In this document: piece after piece, positions 23,340 through 32,132 of the stretch | Layout of the letters: the number at the start of each line of letters is the position of its first letter | Numbering within the stretch: the stretch's first letter is position 1 | From: Vicinamibacterales bacterium | Lineage (GTDB): Bacteria; Acidobacteriota; Vicinamibacteria; Vicinamibacterales; 2-12-FULL-66-21 | Assembly (NCBI GenBank): GCA_036496585.1 | Contig: DASXLB010000048.1 | Span: 1 to 39,323, forward strand | Reading direction: 5' to 3' | Length of the DNA stretch: 39,323 nt | Program-made: the position numbers and the translations under genes | Notes under the pieces: generated by a model | Told to the model about the DNA's origin: nothing | Seen by the model: only the letters and a program-made list of their open reading frames with translations | Database searches by the model: none

Positions 23340-25731
23340 TCTCCGATTCGCGCTGCGTACCTTCGCCAGGGCCCCCGGCTTCACCGCCATGGCGATCGTC
23401 GCGCTCGCGCTCGGCATCGGTGCCAACACCGCGATCTTCAGTCTCGTCTACACCGTCCTCCTGAAGCCGCTCCCGTTCCGCCAGCCCGATCGGCTTGCGG
23501 TCATTTGGGAGCGCAGTCCCGCGCGCAATCTCAACAAGAACGTCGGATCGCCGGGCAATTACCTGCGCTGGCGCGAGATGAACACCACGTTCACCGACAT
23601 GTCGGTCGTGTCGCTGACCTTCCGCGCCGCGCTGACTGGCGACAGCCAGCCCGAAGAGGTGCCCGAACAGATCGTCAACGCCACGCTCTTTCCGATGCTC
23701 GGCGTCGGCGCCGCCATGGGACGGGTGTTCACCGACGCCGAAGACACGCCGCACGCGCCACCCGTCATCTTGATCAGCGATCGGCTCTGGAAGCGCCGTT
23801 TCGGCGCCGACCCGCGGATCGTCAATCGCACGATTCGCGTCGACGGCACGCCGACCACGATCGTCGGCGTCATGCCGCCGCGCTTCGCGATTCTCGATCG
23901 CAGCGTGGACGTGTGGGTGCCGGCCGGCTTCTCGGACGCGGCGCGGACGCCGCGCGGCCGCTGGCTGATGGTGGTGGCGCGCCTCAAGAACAACATGACG
24001 ATGACCCAGGCGCAGACCGACATGACGCGCGTCGCCGGCCTGCTCGCGGAACAGTTCCCGCAGTTCGACGGCGCCTGGACGGCGCTCGTCGTACCGCTGA
24101 CCGATCAGTTGACCGGCGACATCCGGCCGGCACTACTCGTCATGTTCGGGGCGGTTGCCTTCGTGCTGCTGATCGCCTGCGCCAATGTCGCCAACCTGCT
24201 GCTTGCGCGCGCGGCGGCGCGCCAGCGGGAAATGGCGCTGCGCGCCGCTCTCGGTGCCGATCGCTGGCGCCTGATCCGGCAGCTGCTCACGGAGAGTTTG
24301 ATGCTGTCGGCGGCCGGCGGCGCCGCCGGAGTGCTCCTCGCGTGGGGAGGCGTAGTGCTCGTCCGCACGACCATCGCCGCGAAACTGCCGATCGCGCGCC
24401 TCGACGAAGCCGGCCTCGACGGCAGCGTGCTCGTATTCGCCCTGGCCGTCGCAATCGCGAGCGCGCTCTTCTTCGGCTGCGTTCCGGCGGTTGCGGCCGC
24501 CGGTGTGTCGCTGACCGCGGTGCTCAAGGACGGCGGACGAACCGGCACCGCCGGACGCGGCCGCGCCCGGCAGGCGTTCGTGGTGGTCGAAATCGCGCTG
24601 GCGCTGGTCCTGCTCGTCGGCGCGGGACTTCTGGCGCGGAGCTTCTGGACGCTGGTGCACGTCGACGCCGGCTTCGAGGCGGCGCGCACGATCACCATGA
24701 AAGTCTCGCTGCCCTCGGCAGCCTACCGAGAGCCGGCGCAGATGGTCGCGTTCTTCGATCGACTGTTCGAGCGCCTCGACGCCGTGCCGGGGGTGCAATC
24801 GTCGGGCGGCGTCAGCTTTCTCCCGCTGAACGGACTCAGCGCGGCAACCAGCTTCTCGATCGTCGGCCGGCCCGCGCCAACGCCCGGCGCCGAGCCGGGC
24901 GCCGAGGTCAAGGTCGTCACGCATGACTACTTCAAGACCATGGGCATCCCGCTCCTGCGCGGCCGCCTGTTCGACGGCCGCGACACCGCGCCCGGTACGC
25001 GCCGGATCGTGGTCAGCACGGCGCTCGCCGGCAAGTACTTCGCCGGGACTGATCCGGTCGGGAAACAGATCGTGCTCTCATGGAACGATCCCGGCCCCGA
25101 CGAAATCATCGGAGTCGTCGGCGACGTGCGATCGACCAGCCTCGAGGCCGAGCCGAAGCCTGCGAGCTACCTTCCCCCAGCGCGTTTCGCGTATCCGTAC
25201 ACGACCGTCACGGTCAGGGCAGCGGCGGATGCGCGCCGTCTCGCGCCGGAGCTCGTGGCCGCCGTCCACGCGCTCGACGCCAACGTGCCGGTGTCGGACG
25301 TCCGCACGATGGACGAGGTCGTGTCGATCTCGACGGCCGAACGTCGTCTGACCATGCTGCTGCTGGTGGCCTTCGCCCTGCTGGCGATGGTGCTCGCGGC
25401 GGTCGGCATCTACGCCGTCATCAGCTACACGGTGGCGCAGCGGACGCAGGAGATCGGAATCCGGATCGCGCTCGGCGCGGCGCGCGGCGTCGTCGTACGG
25501 ATGGTCGTCGGCCAGGCCATGACGCTCGCCGCGGCGGGCATCGGGTGCGGCGCGGCCGGCGCTTGGCTTCTGACCCGGCTGATGCAGAAGCTGCTGTTCG
25601 GCGTCGCGCCGTCGGATCCGCCGACCTTCGCCGCGGTTGCGCTGACGCTCGCGATCGTCGCCGTGTCCGCCGCCCTCGTCCCAGCTATGCGTGCGACGCG
25701 CGTCGACCCCACTGTCGCGCTTCGAACCTGA
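23332..25731 (+). CDS. ADOP-type ABC permease (MacB/FtsX-like)
   Basis: 799 residues. The GTG start overlaps the HEAT gene by eight bases and gives the typical opening GDLRFALRTFARAPGFTAMA. There are two copies of a periplasmic MacB_PCD domain plus FtsX core: helix 1 near residue 20, three helices at about 265-385, helix near 415-435, and three C-terminal helices at about 675-790. Such 'acidobacterial duplicated orphan permeases' are common in Acidobacteria and often lie apart from an ATPase gene; none is in this window. MacB relatives move lipoproteins, peptides or drugs, or do mechanical work on envelope proteins. Coupling to HEAT proteins and a BlaI/M56 pair suggests an envelope-stress role. 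Confidence 0.92.
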   Translation: MGDLRFALRTFARAPGFTAMAIVALALGIGANTAIFSLVYTVLLKPLPFRQPDRLAVIWERSPARNLNKNVGSPGNYLRWREMNTTFTDMSVVSLTFRAALTGDSQPEEVPEQIVNATLFPMLGVGAAMGRVFTDAEDTPHAPPVILISDRLWKRRFGADPRIVNRTIRVDGTPTTIVGVMPPRFAILDRSVDVWVPAGFSDAARTPRGRWLMVVARLKNNMTMTQAQTDMTRVAGLLAEQFPQFDGAWTALVVPLTDQLTGDIRPALLVMFGAVAFVLLIACANVANLLLARAAARQREMALRAALGADRWRLIRQLLTESLMLSAAGGAAGVLLAWGGVVLVRTTIAAKLPIARLDEAGLDGSVLVFALAVAIASALFFGCVPAVAAAGVSLTAVLKDGGRTGTAGRGRARQAFVVVEIALALVLLVGAGLLARSFWTLVHVDAGFEAARTITMKVSLPSAAYREPAQMVAFFDRLFERLDAVPGVQSSGGVSFLPLNGLSAATSFSIVGRPAPTPGAEPGAEVKVVTHDYFKTMGIPLLRGRLFDGRDTAPGTRRIVVSTALAGKYFAGTDPVGKQIVLSWNDPGPDEIIGVVGDVRSTSLEAEPKPASYLPPARFAYPYTTVTVRAAADARRLAPELVAAVHALDANVPVSDVRTMDEVVSISTAERRLTMLLLVAFALLAMVLAAVGIYAVISYTVAQRTQEIGIRIALGAARGVVVRMVVGQAMTLAAAGIGCGAAGAWLLTRLMQKLLFGVAPSDPPTFAAVALTLAIVAVSAALVPAMRATRVDPTVALRT

Positions 25732-25745
25732 TCCGTAGCCGCGCG

Positions 25746-25806
25746 CTCCTTGGTAGCTCCTTCGCGGCTCCTTCGCCCCTTCGCCGTCCTTCGCGTCCTT
25801 CGTGGT
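25746..25806. repeat. Short imperfect CCTTCG tandem repeat
   Basis: Five imperfect units of the type CTCCTTCGCGG / GTCCTTCG sit in the 89-base gap between the permease and the CNNM gene. On the minus strand they read GAAGGACGCGAAGGA and similar. Strings like this are dispersed in many acidobacterial and planctomycete intergenic regions. No function is known. Confidence 0.55.
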
Positions 25807-25820
25807 ACGATTCACCACCC

Positions 25821-27128
25821 ATGCTGGCCAGCGCGGGGATCATCCTGCTGCTGATCGCGCTCACCGGCTTCTACGTCGCAGCTGAATTCGGCGCCGTCGG
25901 TGTCCGCCGCAGCCGGCTGCGTCGCCTGTGCGAGGACGGTAACCCCACCGCCGCGCGCCTCCTTCCCATCGTCGAGAGTCCGCAGCGGCTCAACCAGTAC
26001 ATCGCCGCATCACAGGTTGGCATCACGCTGTCGGGCATGGTCCTGGGAGCCTACGCCGAAGCCACTCTCTCGCCGGCGGTCGCGCCGCTGCTCGAGCGTT
26101 ACACGCGGCTCTCGGCCGAGACGGCCGAGTCGGCCGCGGGGATCGGCGTGCTGGTCGCGCTCACCATGCTGTCGGTCGTGCTCGGCGAGATGGTGCCGAA
26201 GACGGCGGCGCTACGCTATCCGACCGAGACCGCGCTGCTGACGACCAGGCCGATGCTGTGGTCGGCGCGCGCCTTCGCATGGTTCATCGTAGTCCTCGAC
26301 CGAAGCGCCGTGTTCCTGCGCGGCGTGCTGCGCATGCCGACCGCGACGCACCGCCACGTGCACTCGCCGGAGGAGATCGATCTGCTGATCGCCGAGAGCC
26401 GCGACGGCGGCCTGCTCGAGCCGCAGGAACAGGTGCGGCTGCACCGCGCGCTCCGCCTCGGCCGCCGAGACGCCCGCCAGCTGATGGTGCCGCGCGATCG
26501 TCTGGCTGCGATCGAGATCTCGACACCGCTCGGCGACGTGCTGCGCGTCGCCGCGACCAGCCCCTACAGCCGCCTGCCGGTCTTCCGCCGCGACATCGCC
26601 GACGTCGCCGGCATCCTGCACACGAAAGATGTCGTCATGCATTTCCTGCAGCGCGGCCGCAACGGCACGCTCGCGTCGCTGGTGCGGCCAATCCTGCGGG
26701 TGCCCGAAAGCATTCCTGCCGATCGTCTGCTGGGGTTCCTCCGGGAGCGGCGCAGCCATCAGGCGCTCGTCGTCGACGCGGACGGCACGGTCGCCGGCAT
26801 GATCACGCTCGAAGACGTGCTCGGCGAGCTGCTCGGCGCCGTGCCTGACGAGTTCAAGACTTCCCGGCTGCTGCCGCTGCGGCTCACCGACGGCCGCGTG
26901 CGGCTGCCTGGTGATCTGCCGCTCGACCAGGCTCGCGTCTGGGTGGAGGGAGCATGGCCGGCGGCCGGCAGCGTCGCCGCCTTCATCCGGCAGAGGATCG
27001 GCCGCCTCCCGGAGCCGGGCGAGGAGCTGGTCGTCGACGGGCTGCCGGTGGAGGTCGAAAGCCTCGAGAACGATCGCATCGCGTCCGTGATCGTGACGAC
27101 CGCGCCGGCGCAGGACGGGAACGACTGA
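25821..27128 (+). CDS. CNNM/CorC-type CBS-domain membrane protein (first of a pair)
   Basis: 435 residues from the ATG at 25821. The N-terminal CNNM (DUF21) membrane domain covers about residues 1-180 (AEFGAVGVRRSRL, ASQVGITLSGMVLGAY, LGEMVPKTAALRYP). A CBS pair follows (LMVPRDRLAAIEIS through SRLPVFRRD and VVDADGTVAGMITLEDVLGELLG), then a C-terminal CorC_HlyC domain (DLPLDQARVWVEG, GEELVVDGLPVEVESLENDRI). The family exports Mg2+ or Co2+, or affects cation resistance. It shares one base with the next gene, a paralogue. Confidence 0.93.
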   Translation: MLASAGIILLLIALTGFYVAAEFGAVGVRRSRLRRLCEDGNPTAARLLPIVESPQRLNQYIAASQVGITLSGMVLGAYAEATLSPAVAPLLERYTRLSAETAESAAGIGVLVALTMLSVVLGEMVPKTAALRYPTETALLTTRPMLWSARAFAWFIVVLDRSAVFLRGVLRMPTATHRHVHSPEEIDLLIAESRDGGLLEPQEQVRLHRALRLGRRDARQLMVPRDRLAAIEISTPLGDVLRVAATSPYSRLPVFRRDIADVAGILHTKDVVMHFLQRGRNGTLASLVRPILRVPESIPADRLLGFLRERRSHQALVVDADGTVAGMITLEDVLGELLGAVPDEFKTSRLLPLRLTDGRVRLPGDLPLDQARVWVEGAWPAAGSVAAFIRQRIGRLPEPGEELVVDGLPVEVESLENDRIASVIVTTAPAQDGND

Positions 27129-28435
27129 TGGTCGTGATCCTCGTCATCGTCGCGTTCCTGCTGATGAACGCGTTCTTCGTCGCCGCCGAGTTCGCGATCG
27201 TCGGTACGCCGAAGACGGCAATCGAGGCCCGCGCATCCCGCGGCGATCGGCTGGCCCGCATGGTGCTGCGGATTCTCGAAGACACGCACCGCCGCGATCT
27301 GTACATCGCAACCGCGCAGATCGGCATCACCGTGGCGTCGCTCGGGCTCGGGATGTACGGGGAGCACCGGCTGGCGCGCTGGACGCTCTGGGAAATCGGC
27401 GGCCACACCTGGACGGCGTGGCTCGCAGGGCACGGGTTTGCGAGCCTGGTGGCGGTCGGCATACTCACCTACGTTCACATCGTGCTGGGCGAGATGCTGC
27501 CGAAATCGCTCGCGCTGCAGTCCGCCGAGCAGCTGGCGCTGTGGCTCACGCCGGCGATGCTGTGGACCCAGGCCGTCCTCTACCCGCTGGTCACGGCGTT
27601 GAACGGCGCCGGCAATCTGGTGTTGAAGCCGTTCGGGATCGCCCCGCAGCCGCACGGCGCCGAGCAGTACTACACCCCCGAGGAGCTGCAGCTCATCGTC
27701 GAGGAATCGGAAGAACAAGGGGCGCTCCGCAGCGAGTCCGGTCAAGTACTGCAGGAACTGTTCGAGTTCGGCGCGCTGACGGCGGGCGAAGTCATGGTGC
27801 CGCGCGTGCGCATCTCGGGCATTCCGGTTGGCGCGACGCCGGCCGATCTCCGCCGCGTGCTCGGCAGCGCGCCGCATACGCGATATCCCGTCTACGAAGG
27901 GGACCTCGATCACATCATCGGGACGTATCACATCAAAGACTTGATGCGTCTGCTGCTGAATACGCAGTCGGTGACGGCGGCGGGGGCACGGCCGGCGCCG
28001 GTGGTGCCGGAAACCCTGCCGCTCGACGCCGTGCTCGCGACGATGCGGCGCGAGCGGGCGCAGCTCGCGCTGGTCATCGACGAGCACGGCGGCACATCTG
28101 GCATCGTGACGCTCGAAGACCTCTTCGAGGAGGTGGTCGGCGAGATCGAGGAAGGCCCGGGCCACACCGGGCCGCGGCGCGATTCGTACGGACGGCTGCG
28201 CGTGCCCGGGACCATGCGCCTCGACGAGCTCGGACAGCTGTTCGACCTCGAACTGGCGCACGAGGAGGTCGACAGCGTGAGTGGTCTCGTGCTCACGCTC
28301 CTCGGCCGGCCGCCGCGCGTCGGCGACACGGTTCCTTACGATCGCCTGCAGATCGACGTGACGGCCGTCAAGGGGCACGGCGTCGACGAAGCCGCCGTCA
28401 CCCTACGTGAATTCGAGGACGGCGCATCGGATTAG
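27128..28435 (+). CDS. CNNM/CorC-type CBS-domain membrane protein (second of a pair)
   Basis: 435 residues, ATG sharing one base with the previous stop (TGATG). It has the same CNNM, CBS-CBS, CorC_HlyC order: [36 protein letters not shown] and [12 protein letters not shown] in the membrane part; [13 protein letters not shown] and [15 protein letters not shown] in CBS 1; [25 protein letters not shown] in CBS 2. It is diverged from its neighbour, so this is an old pair that may work as a heterodimer. Its last 38 bases overlap the end of the convergent permease gene. Confidence 0.93.
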   Translation: MVVILVIVAFLLMNAFFVAAEFAIVGTPKTAIEARASRGDRLARMVLRILEDTHRRDLYIATAQIGITVASLGLGMYGEHRLARWTLWEIGGHTWTAWLAGHGFASLVAVGILTYVHIVLGEMLPKSLALQSAEQLALWLTPAMLWTQAVLYPLVTALNGAGNLVLKPFGIAPQPHGAEQYYTPEELQLIVEESEEQGALRSESGQVLQELFEFGALTAGEVMVPRVRISGIPVGATPADLRRVLGSAPHTRYPVYEGDLDHIIGTYHIKDLMRLLLNTQSVTAAGARPAPVVPETLPLDAVLATMRRERAQLALVIDEHGGTSGIVTLEDLFEEVVGEIEEGPGHTGPRRDSYGRLRVPGTMRLDELGQLFDLELAHEEVDSVSGLVLTLLGRPPRVGDTVPYDRLQIDVTAVKGHGVDEAAVTLREFEDGASD

Positions 28436-30311
28436 GCTCGGTCTGCCGCAGCACCTCGCGCGTGACCGGCGCCGTGTCCCCTTCGCCGAACGCCAGGAAC
28501 TTCAGCAGGTAGACCAGCGGGTTGCCTTCCGTCCAGCCGAAATAGGCGTGCGGGATCTGGCCGGTGTGGTCGCGGATGTGCAGCAGCAGCGCGGCGATCG
28601 CGTTGGGGATCGCGGGGCTGGACGCGCGCAGTACCCGATAGCCGCCGACGTCGGCGCCGTGGACCTCGAGCCGGTCGGTGAAGTCGGAGGCGTTGCCCGG
28701 CTTCACCTCCAGGAAGAGCACGCCTTGCTGCCCGTCAGGAAGGTGATGCGACTCGCGCGCCTCGCGCATCTTCGCCTCGTAGGCCTCGCGGCGGCCGTCG
28801 CCGGGCCGGATCGCCAGGATGCGGACCGGCACGTCTCCGGCGTCGCGCAGAAAGGCGGCCGCCAGCTCGTCAGGGCGCACCTCGTGGACGCGAAGCTCTG
28901 TCGATCGCAGCACGCGTGAAATCATCGAGGTGATGATGATCGTCGCGATGAACCAGGAAGCGATCTTGATGCCTTCGGGGCGCTCGTAGATGTTCAGCAC
29001 CGTGGTGTAGATGAAGACCAGCGTGATGAACCCGAAGGCGGTGCGCAGGCCCGACGACCGCGCGTGCAGCGTCACCGCGACGGCGGCCGAGGTCATCAGG
29101 ACGAGCACCCCGGTCGCGTACGCTCCCCCCTGCGCCTCGACGTCGGCATTGAAGAGAATGGTGATCAGGACGGTGATCGCGGCAAACAGCAGCACCAGCG
29201 GACGCGTCGCCTTTGCCCATTCCGGCGCCATACCGTAGCGCGGCAGATAGCGTGGAACCAGGTTCAGCAGCCCGGCCATCGCCGAGGCACCGGCGAACCA
29301 GAGAATCGAGATGGTGCTGAGGTCGTAGATCGTGCCGAACACCTCGCCAAGGTAGCGGTGCGCGATGAACGCCAGCGCACGACCCGACGCCTCGCCGCCC
29401 TTCGCGAACGCCGTCGCCGGAATCAGCAGCGTCGTCCCGATGCTGCTGCCGATGAGCAAGACGCTCATGATGAGCGCGGCGGTGCGGAGCAGCTTCTTCG
29501 TGTTGCGGATGCGGCCGGCCGGCCGCTCGGCCGAATCGGTCGGGTCGCCCTCGACGAGCGGCATCACGGCGACGCCGGTCTCGAAGCCGGACAGTCCGAG
29601 CGCGAGCTTCGGGAACAGGAGCAGCGCGACCGCCAGCATCCCCAGCCCGCTGCCGTGCTGCTGGTACAGGGCGCTCCGCCACGCCGGGAACACCTCCGGC
29701 CTTTGCGCCACATGCGAGAGGGCGACCCCGATCACGACGACGTTCAGCGCCAGATAGACGGCGACGATGACGACCGCGAAGCCGATCGCTTCCTTGAACC
29801 CTTTGAGGAAGACGACGCTGAGGGCTGCCAGCAACAGAACGGTGATCAGTACCGGGTGGTTGAGCGACTTGGGAACGAACGGATTGCCGATGATGTGAGC
29901 CGTGGCGTCGGCGGCCGACAGCGTGATGGTGATGACGAAGTCGGTCGCCGCGAACCCGAGCAGGCAGAGGACGAACGCCTTCCCCTTCCACCGCGGCAGC
30001 AGCTCCTCGAGCATCGAGATGCTGCCTTGCCCGTTGGGGCTCGCCTCGGCGACGTGGTTGTAGATCGGCAGCGCTCCGAACAGCGTCAGCAGCACGAGCA
30101 CCAGCGTGGCGAGGGGCGATAGCAGGCCCGCCGCGAGAAACGCGATGCCAGGCTGGTAGCCGAGCGTCGAGAAGTAGTCGACGCCGGTGAGGCACATCAC
30201 CTGCCACCAGGAGTAGTGGTGGTGCACCCGGGTGCCCGCGGAGTCGCGAAACCCTTCGTAGAACCAGAGCTTCAGCCGCCGCTGCTGGCGGGAGGTCAGA
30301 CCTAAGGACAT
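28398..30311 (-). CDS. APC-superfamily permease with C-terminal cytosolic domain
   Basis: 637 residues from the ATG at 30311, four bases after the symporter stop; no clear ribosome site, so coupling is likely. About a dozen membrane helices span residues ~30-480 ([20 protein letters not shown] in helix 1, [14 protein letters not shown] in a later one, both typical of the APC fold). A ~130-residue soluble domain follows ([47 protein letters not shown]). The helix 1 motif is faintly like that of KimA-type K+ importers, but amino-acid transport is equally possible. The gene is cotranscribed with the DAACS symporter. Confidence 0.82.
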   Translation of the reverse strand: MSLGLTSRQQRRLKLWFYEGFRDSAGTRVHHHYSWWQVMCLTGVDYFSTLGYQPGIAFLAAGLLSPLATLVLVLLTLFGALPIYNHVAEASPNGQGSISMLEELLPRWKGKAFVLCLLGFAATDFVITITLSAADATAHIIGNPFVPKSLNHPVLITVLLLAALSVVFLKGFKEAIGFAVVIVAVYLALNVVVIGVALSHVAQRPEVFPAWRSALYQQHGSGLGMLAVALLLFPKLALGLSGFETGVAVMPLVEGDPTDSAERPAGRIRNTKKLLRTAALIMSVLLIGSSIGTTLLIPATAFAKGGEASGRALAFIAHRYLGEVFGTIYDLSTISILWFAGASAMAGLLNLVPRYLPRYGMAPEWAKATRPLVLLFAAITVLITILFNADVEAQGGAYATGVLVLMTSAAVAVTLHARSSGLRTAFGFITLVFIYTTVLNIYERPEGIKIASWFIATIIITSMISRVLRSTELRVHEVRPDELAAAFLRDAGDVPVRILAIRPGDGRREAYEAKMREARESHHLPDGQQGVLFLEVKPGNASDFTDRLEVHGADVGGYRVLRASSPAIPNAIAALLLHIRDHTGQIPHAYFGWTEGNPLVYLLKFLAFGEGDTAPVTREVLRQTEPNPMRRPRIHVG

Positions 30312-30315
30312 GCAG

Positions 30316-31578
30316 TCAGATGTCGCCTCGAACCACCGCGGCCTGGAGGTCTTCGTCGCTCGCTTCCTGGAACACGCCCTCCCATCGTGCCACAACGACG
30401 GACGCCAGGCAGTTCCCGATGACGTTGGTCATCGTCCGTCCCATGTCCATCAGGGTGTCGACGCCGAGGATCAGCGTCACCCCTTCGAGCGGCAGGTTGT
30501 AGCGGACGAGGGTGGCCGCCAGGATGACCAGGGAGGCGCGAGGCACGCCGGCCACCCCCTTGCTCGTCAGCATCAGGGTCACCAGCATGGTGATCTGCTG
30601 CCCTATCGACAGATGGACCTGCGCCGCCTGTGCGACGAAGATCGCGGCCAGCGACAGGTAGAGCGTCGAGCCGTCGAGGTTGAAGCTGTAGCCAAGCGGC
30701 AGCACGAAGGCGACGATCGGGCGCGGCACGCCGAGGCGCTCCATCGCCTCCATGGCGCGCGGCAGCGCCGCCTCGCTCGAAGTGGTCGAGAACGCGATCA
30801 CCGCCGGCTCGCGCACCGACGCGAAGAACTTGCGGACAGAGATGCCGAAGAGCAGCATGATCGGAACGAACACGAGCAGATAGAACACGGCGAGCGCGAT
30901 GTAGAGCGTGGCCACCAGCCACGCGAGGTTGTAGAGCACGGCGAAGCCGCTCTTACCGATCGTGTAGGCCATTGCCGTCGCCACGCCGATCGGCGCGTAT
31001 TTCATGACGATGTTCGTGAAAGCGAACATCGTTTCCGCCAACGACTCGCAGAGCGTCACGATCGGGCGCCCCTTCTCGCCGATCAGGGTCAGTGAGATCG
31101 CAAAGAGCATGGACCAGACGACGATCTGGAGCACGTCGCCCTGGGACATCGCCTCGATCACCGAGTTTGGCACGGTGTGCAGGAGGATCTGATCCCACGT
31201 CTGCGGCACCGCCGAAATGGCGGGCGGGCCCGACGGCGGCGGCAGGACCAGCCCGACGCCCGGCTTGAGGACGTTGACGGCGACCAGGCCGATGAGCAGC
31301 GCGATCGTCGTCACGATTTCGAAATAGACGATCGCCCGCAGGCCCATGCGGCCGACCGCCTTGGCATGGCCGGCGCCCGCGATGCCGGCCACCAGCGTGC
31401 TGAAGATGAGCGGCGCGATGATCATCTTGATCAAGCGCAGGAACAGCTGGCTGAACGGGTTGAAGAAGTTGGCCCAGTCGGGATGTGTGCGCGAGATGAG
31501 CGCGCCGGTGACCACGCCAATGATCAATCCGAGGATGATCTGCTGCGTGAGCGTCGGCCCGCGGCGTGGAAAGGCCAT
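30316..31578 (-). CDS. Dicarboxylate/amino acid:cation symporter (DAACS, GltP/DctA family)
   Basis: 420 residues, start ATG at 31578. Family motifs are clear: N-terminal [12 protein letters not shown] and [23 protein letters not shown], the Ser-rich hairpin [16 protein letters not shown], the helix 7 substrate/cation region [12 protein letters not shown], and hairpin 2 [23 protein letters not shown] in helix 8 holds the conserved cation-site Asn; the preceding Asp residues are in [11 protein letters not shown]. It imports C4-dicarboxylates, glutamate or aspartate with H+ or Na+. It diverges from the MarR regulator with only 41 bases between starts, so that regulator may control it. Confidence 0.94.
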   Translation of the reverse strand: MAFPRRGPTLTQQIILGLIIGVVTGALISRTHPDWANFFNPFSQLFLRLIKMIIAPLIFSTLVAGIAGAGHAKAVGRMGLRAIVYFEIVTTIALLIGLVAVNVLKPGVGLVLPPPSGPPAISAVPQTWDQILLHTVPNSVIEAMSQGDVLQIVVWSMLFAISLTLIGEKGRPIVTLCESLAETMFAFTNIVMKYAPIGVATAMAYTIGKSGFAVLYNLAWLVATLYIALAVFYLLVFVPIMLLFGISVRKFFASVREPAVIAFSTTSSEAALPRAMEAMERLGVPRPIVAFVLPLGYSFNLDGSTLYLSLAAIFVAQAAQVHLSIGQQITMLVTLMLTSKGVAGVPRASLVILAATLVRYNLPLEGVTLILGVDTLMDMGRTMTNVIGNCLASVVVARWEGVFQEASDEDLQAAVVRGDI

Positions 31579-31618
31579 GGCGGGGGATTCTAGCCCGAAA
31601 TGATATGCTGGGTAGTTG

Positions 31619-31632
31619 TATGGGCACCCATA
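31619..31632. promoter_or_regulatory. Candidate MarR operator over its own start codon
   Basis: TATGGG-CA-CCCATA is a perfect inverted repeat that includes the ATG at 31620. A perfect TATAAT follows at 31631-31636. It sits in the 41-base divergent gap and the first codons of the MarR gene. MarR dimers bind dyads of about this size, so binding could block both the MarR and symporter transcripts. The TATAAT inside the coding region has no good -35 partner. Confidence 0.4.
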
Positions 31633-32132
31633 TAATTCCCCGACCGACCGACACCCGCGACATCCTCGACGCGGTCCGGCGGATCGTGCGGACGCTGCAC
31701 GAGGCGTCGCGCGCCTCCCAGAAGACCCACGGCCTGAGCGGCGCGCAGCTGTTCGTGCTGCAGACCCTGGCCGACTCCCCAGGGCTGTCGCTCAACGCCC
31801 TGGCGGATCGGACGCACACCCATCAGAGTTCGGTCTCCACCGTCGTCTCGCGGCTCGCCGAGCACGGTCTCGTCCTGCGTGCCGCGGCGGCCGACGACGG
31901 GCGCCGCCTCGAGCTGCGGGTCTCAGCTGAGGGACGGCGGCTCGCGGCGCGCGCCCCGGGCGCCGCCCAGGCGCGCCTGATCGAGGCGATCGCACGCCTG
32001 CCCGCCGGCCGCCGGCGGACGCTGGCGCGGGCGCTGCACGAGCTGACCACGACCATGGAGCTGACCGGCCGCGCGCCGGTGATGTTCTTCGACAACCCGG
32101 ATCGGAAAGGCAGGCGTGTCACTCGTGGCTAG
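31620..32132 (+). CDS. MarR-family transcriptional regulator
   Basis: 170 residues from the ATG at 31620. The order is helix 1 (ILDAVRRIVRTLHEAS), winged helix (LSGAQLFVLQTLADSPGLSLNALADRTHTHQSSVSTVVSRLAEHGLVLR), wing (DDGRRLELRVSAEG) and C-terminal dimer helices. Such regulators respond to phenolic or oxidising small molecules; the ligand here is unknown. It overlaps the ClC channel gene by 17 bases and diverges from the symporter, so its targets are probably these transport genes. An upstream in-frame ATG at 31605 is less likely. Confidence 0.9.
   Translation: MGTHIIPRPTDTRDILDAVRRIVRTLHEASRASQKTHGLSGAQLFVLQTLADSPGLSLNALADRTHTHQSSVSTVVSRLAEHGLVLRAAAADDGRRLELRVSAEGRRLAARAPGAAQARLIEAIARLPAGRRRTLARALHELTTTMELTGRAPVMFFDNPDRKGRRVTRG

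Noticed and set aside
23332-25731. MacB full transporter
   Set aside because: There is no Walker A or ABC signature in this protein or its neighbours; only permease and periplasmic domains are present.
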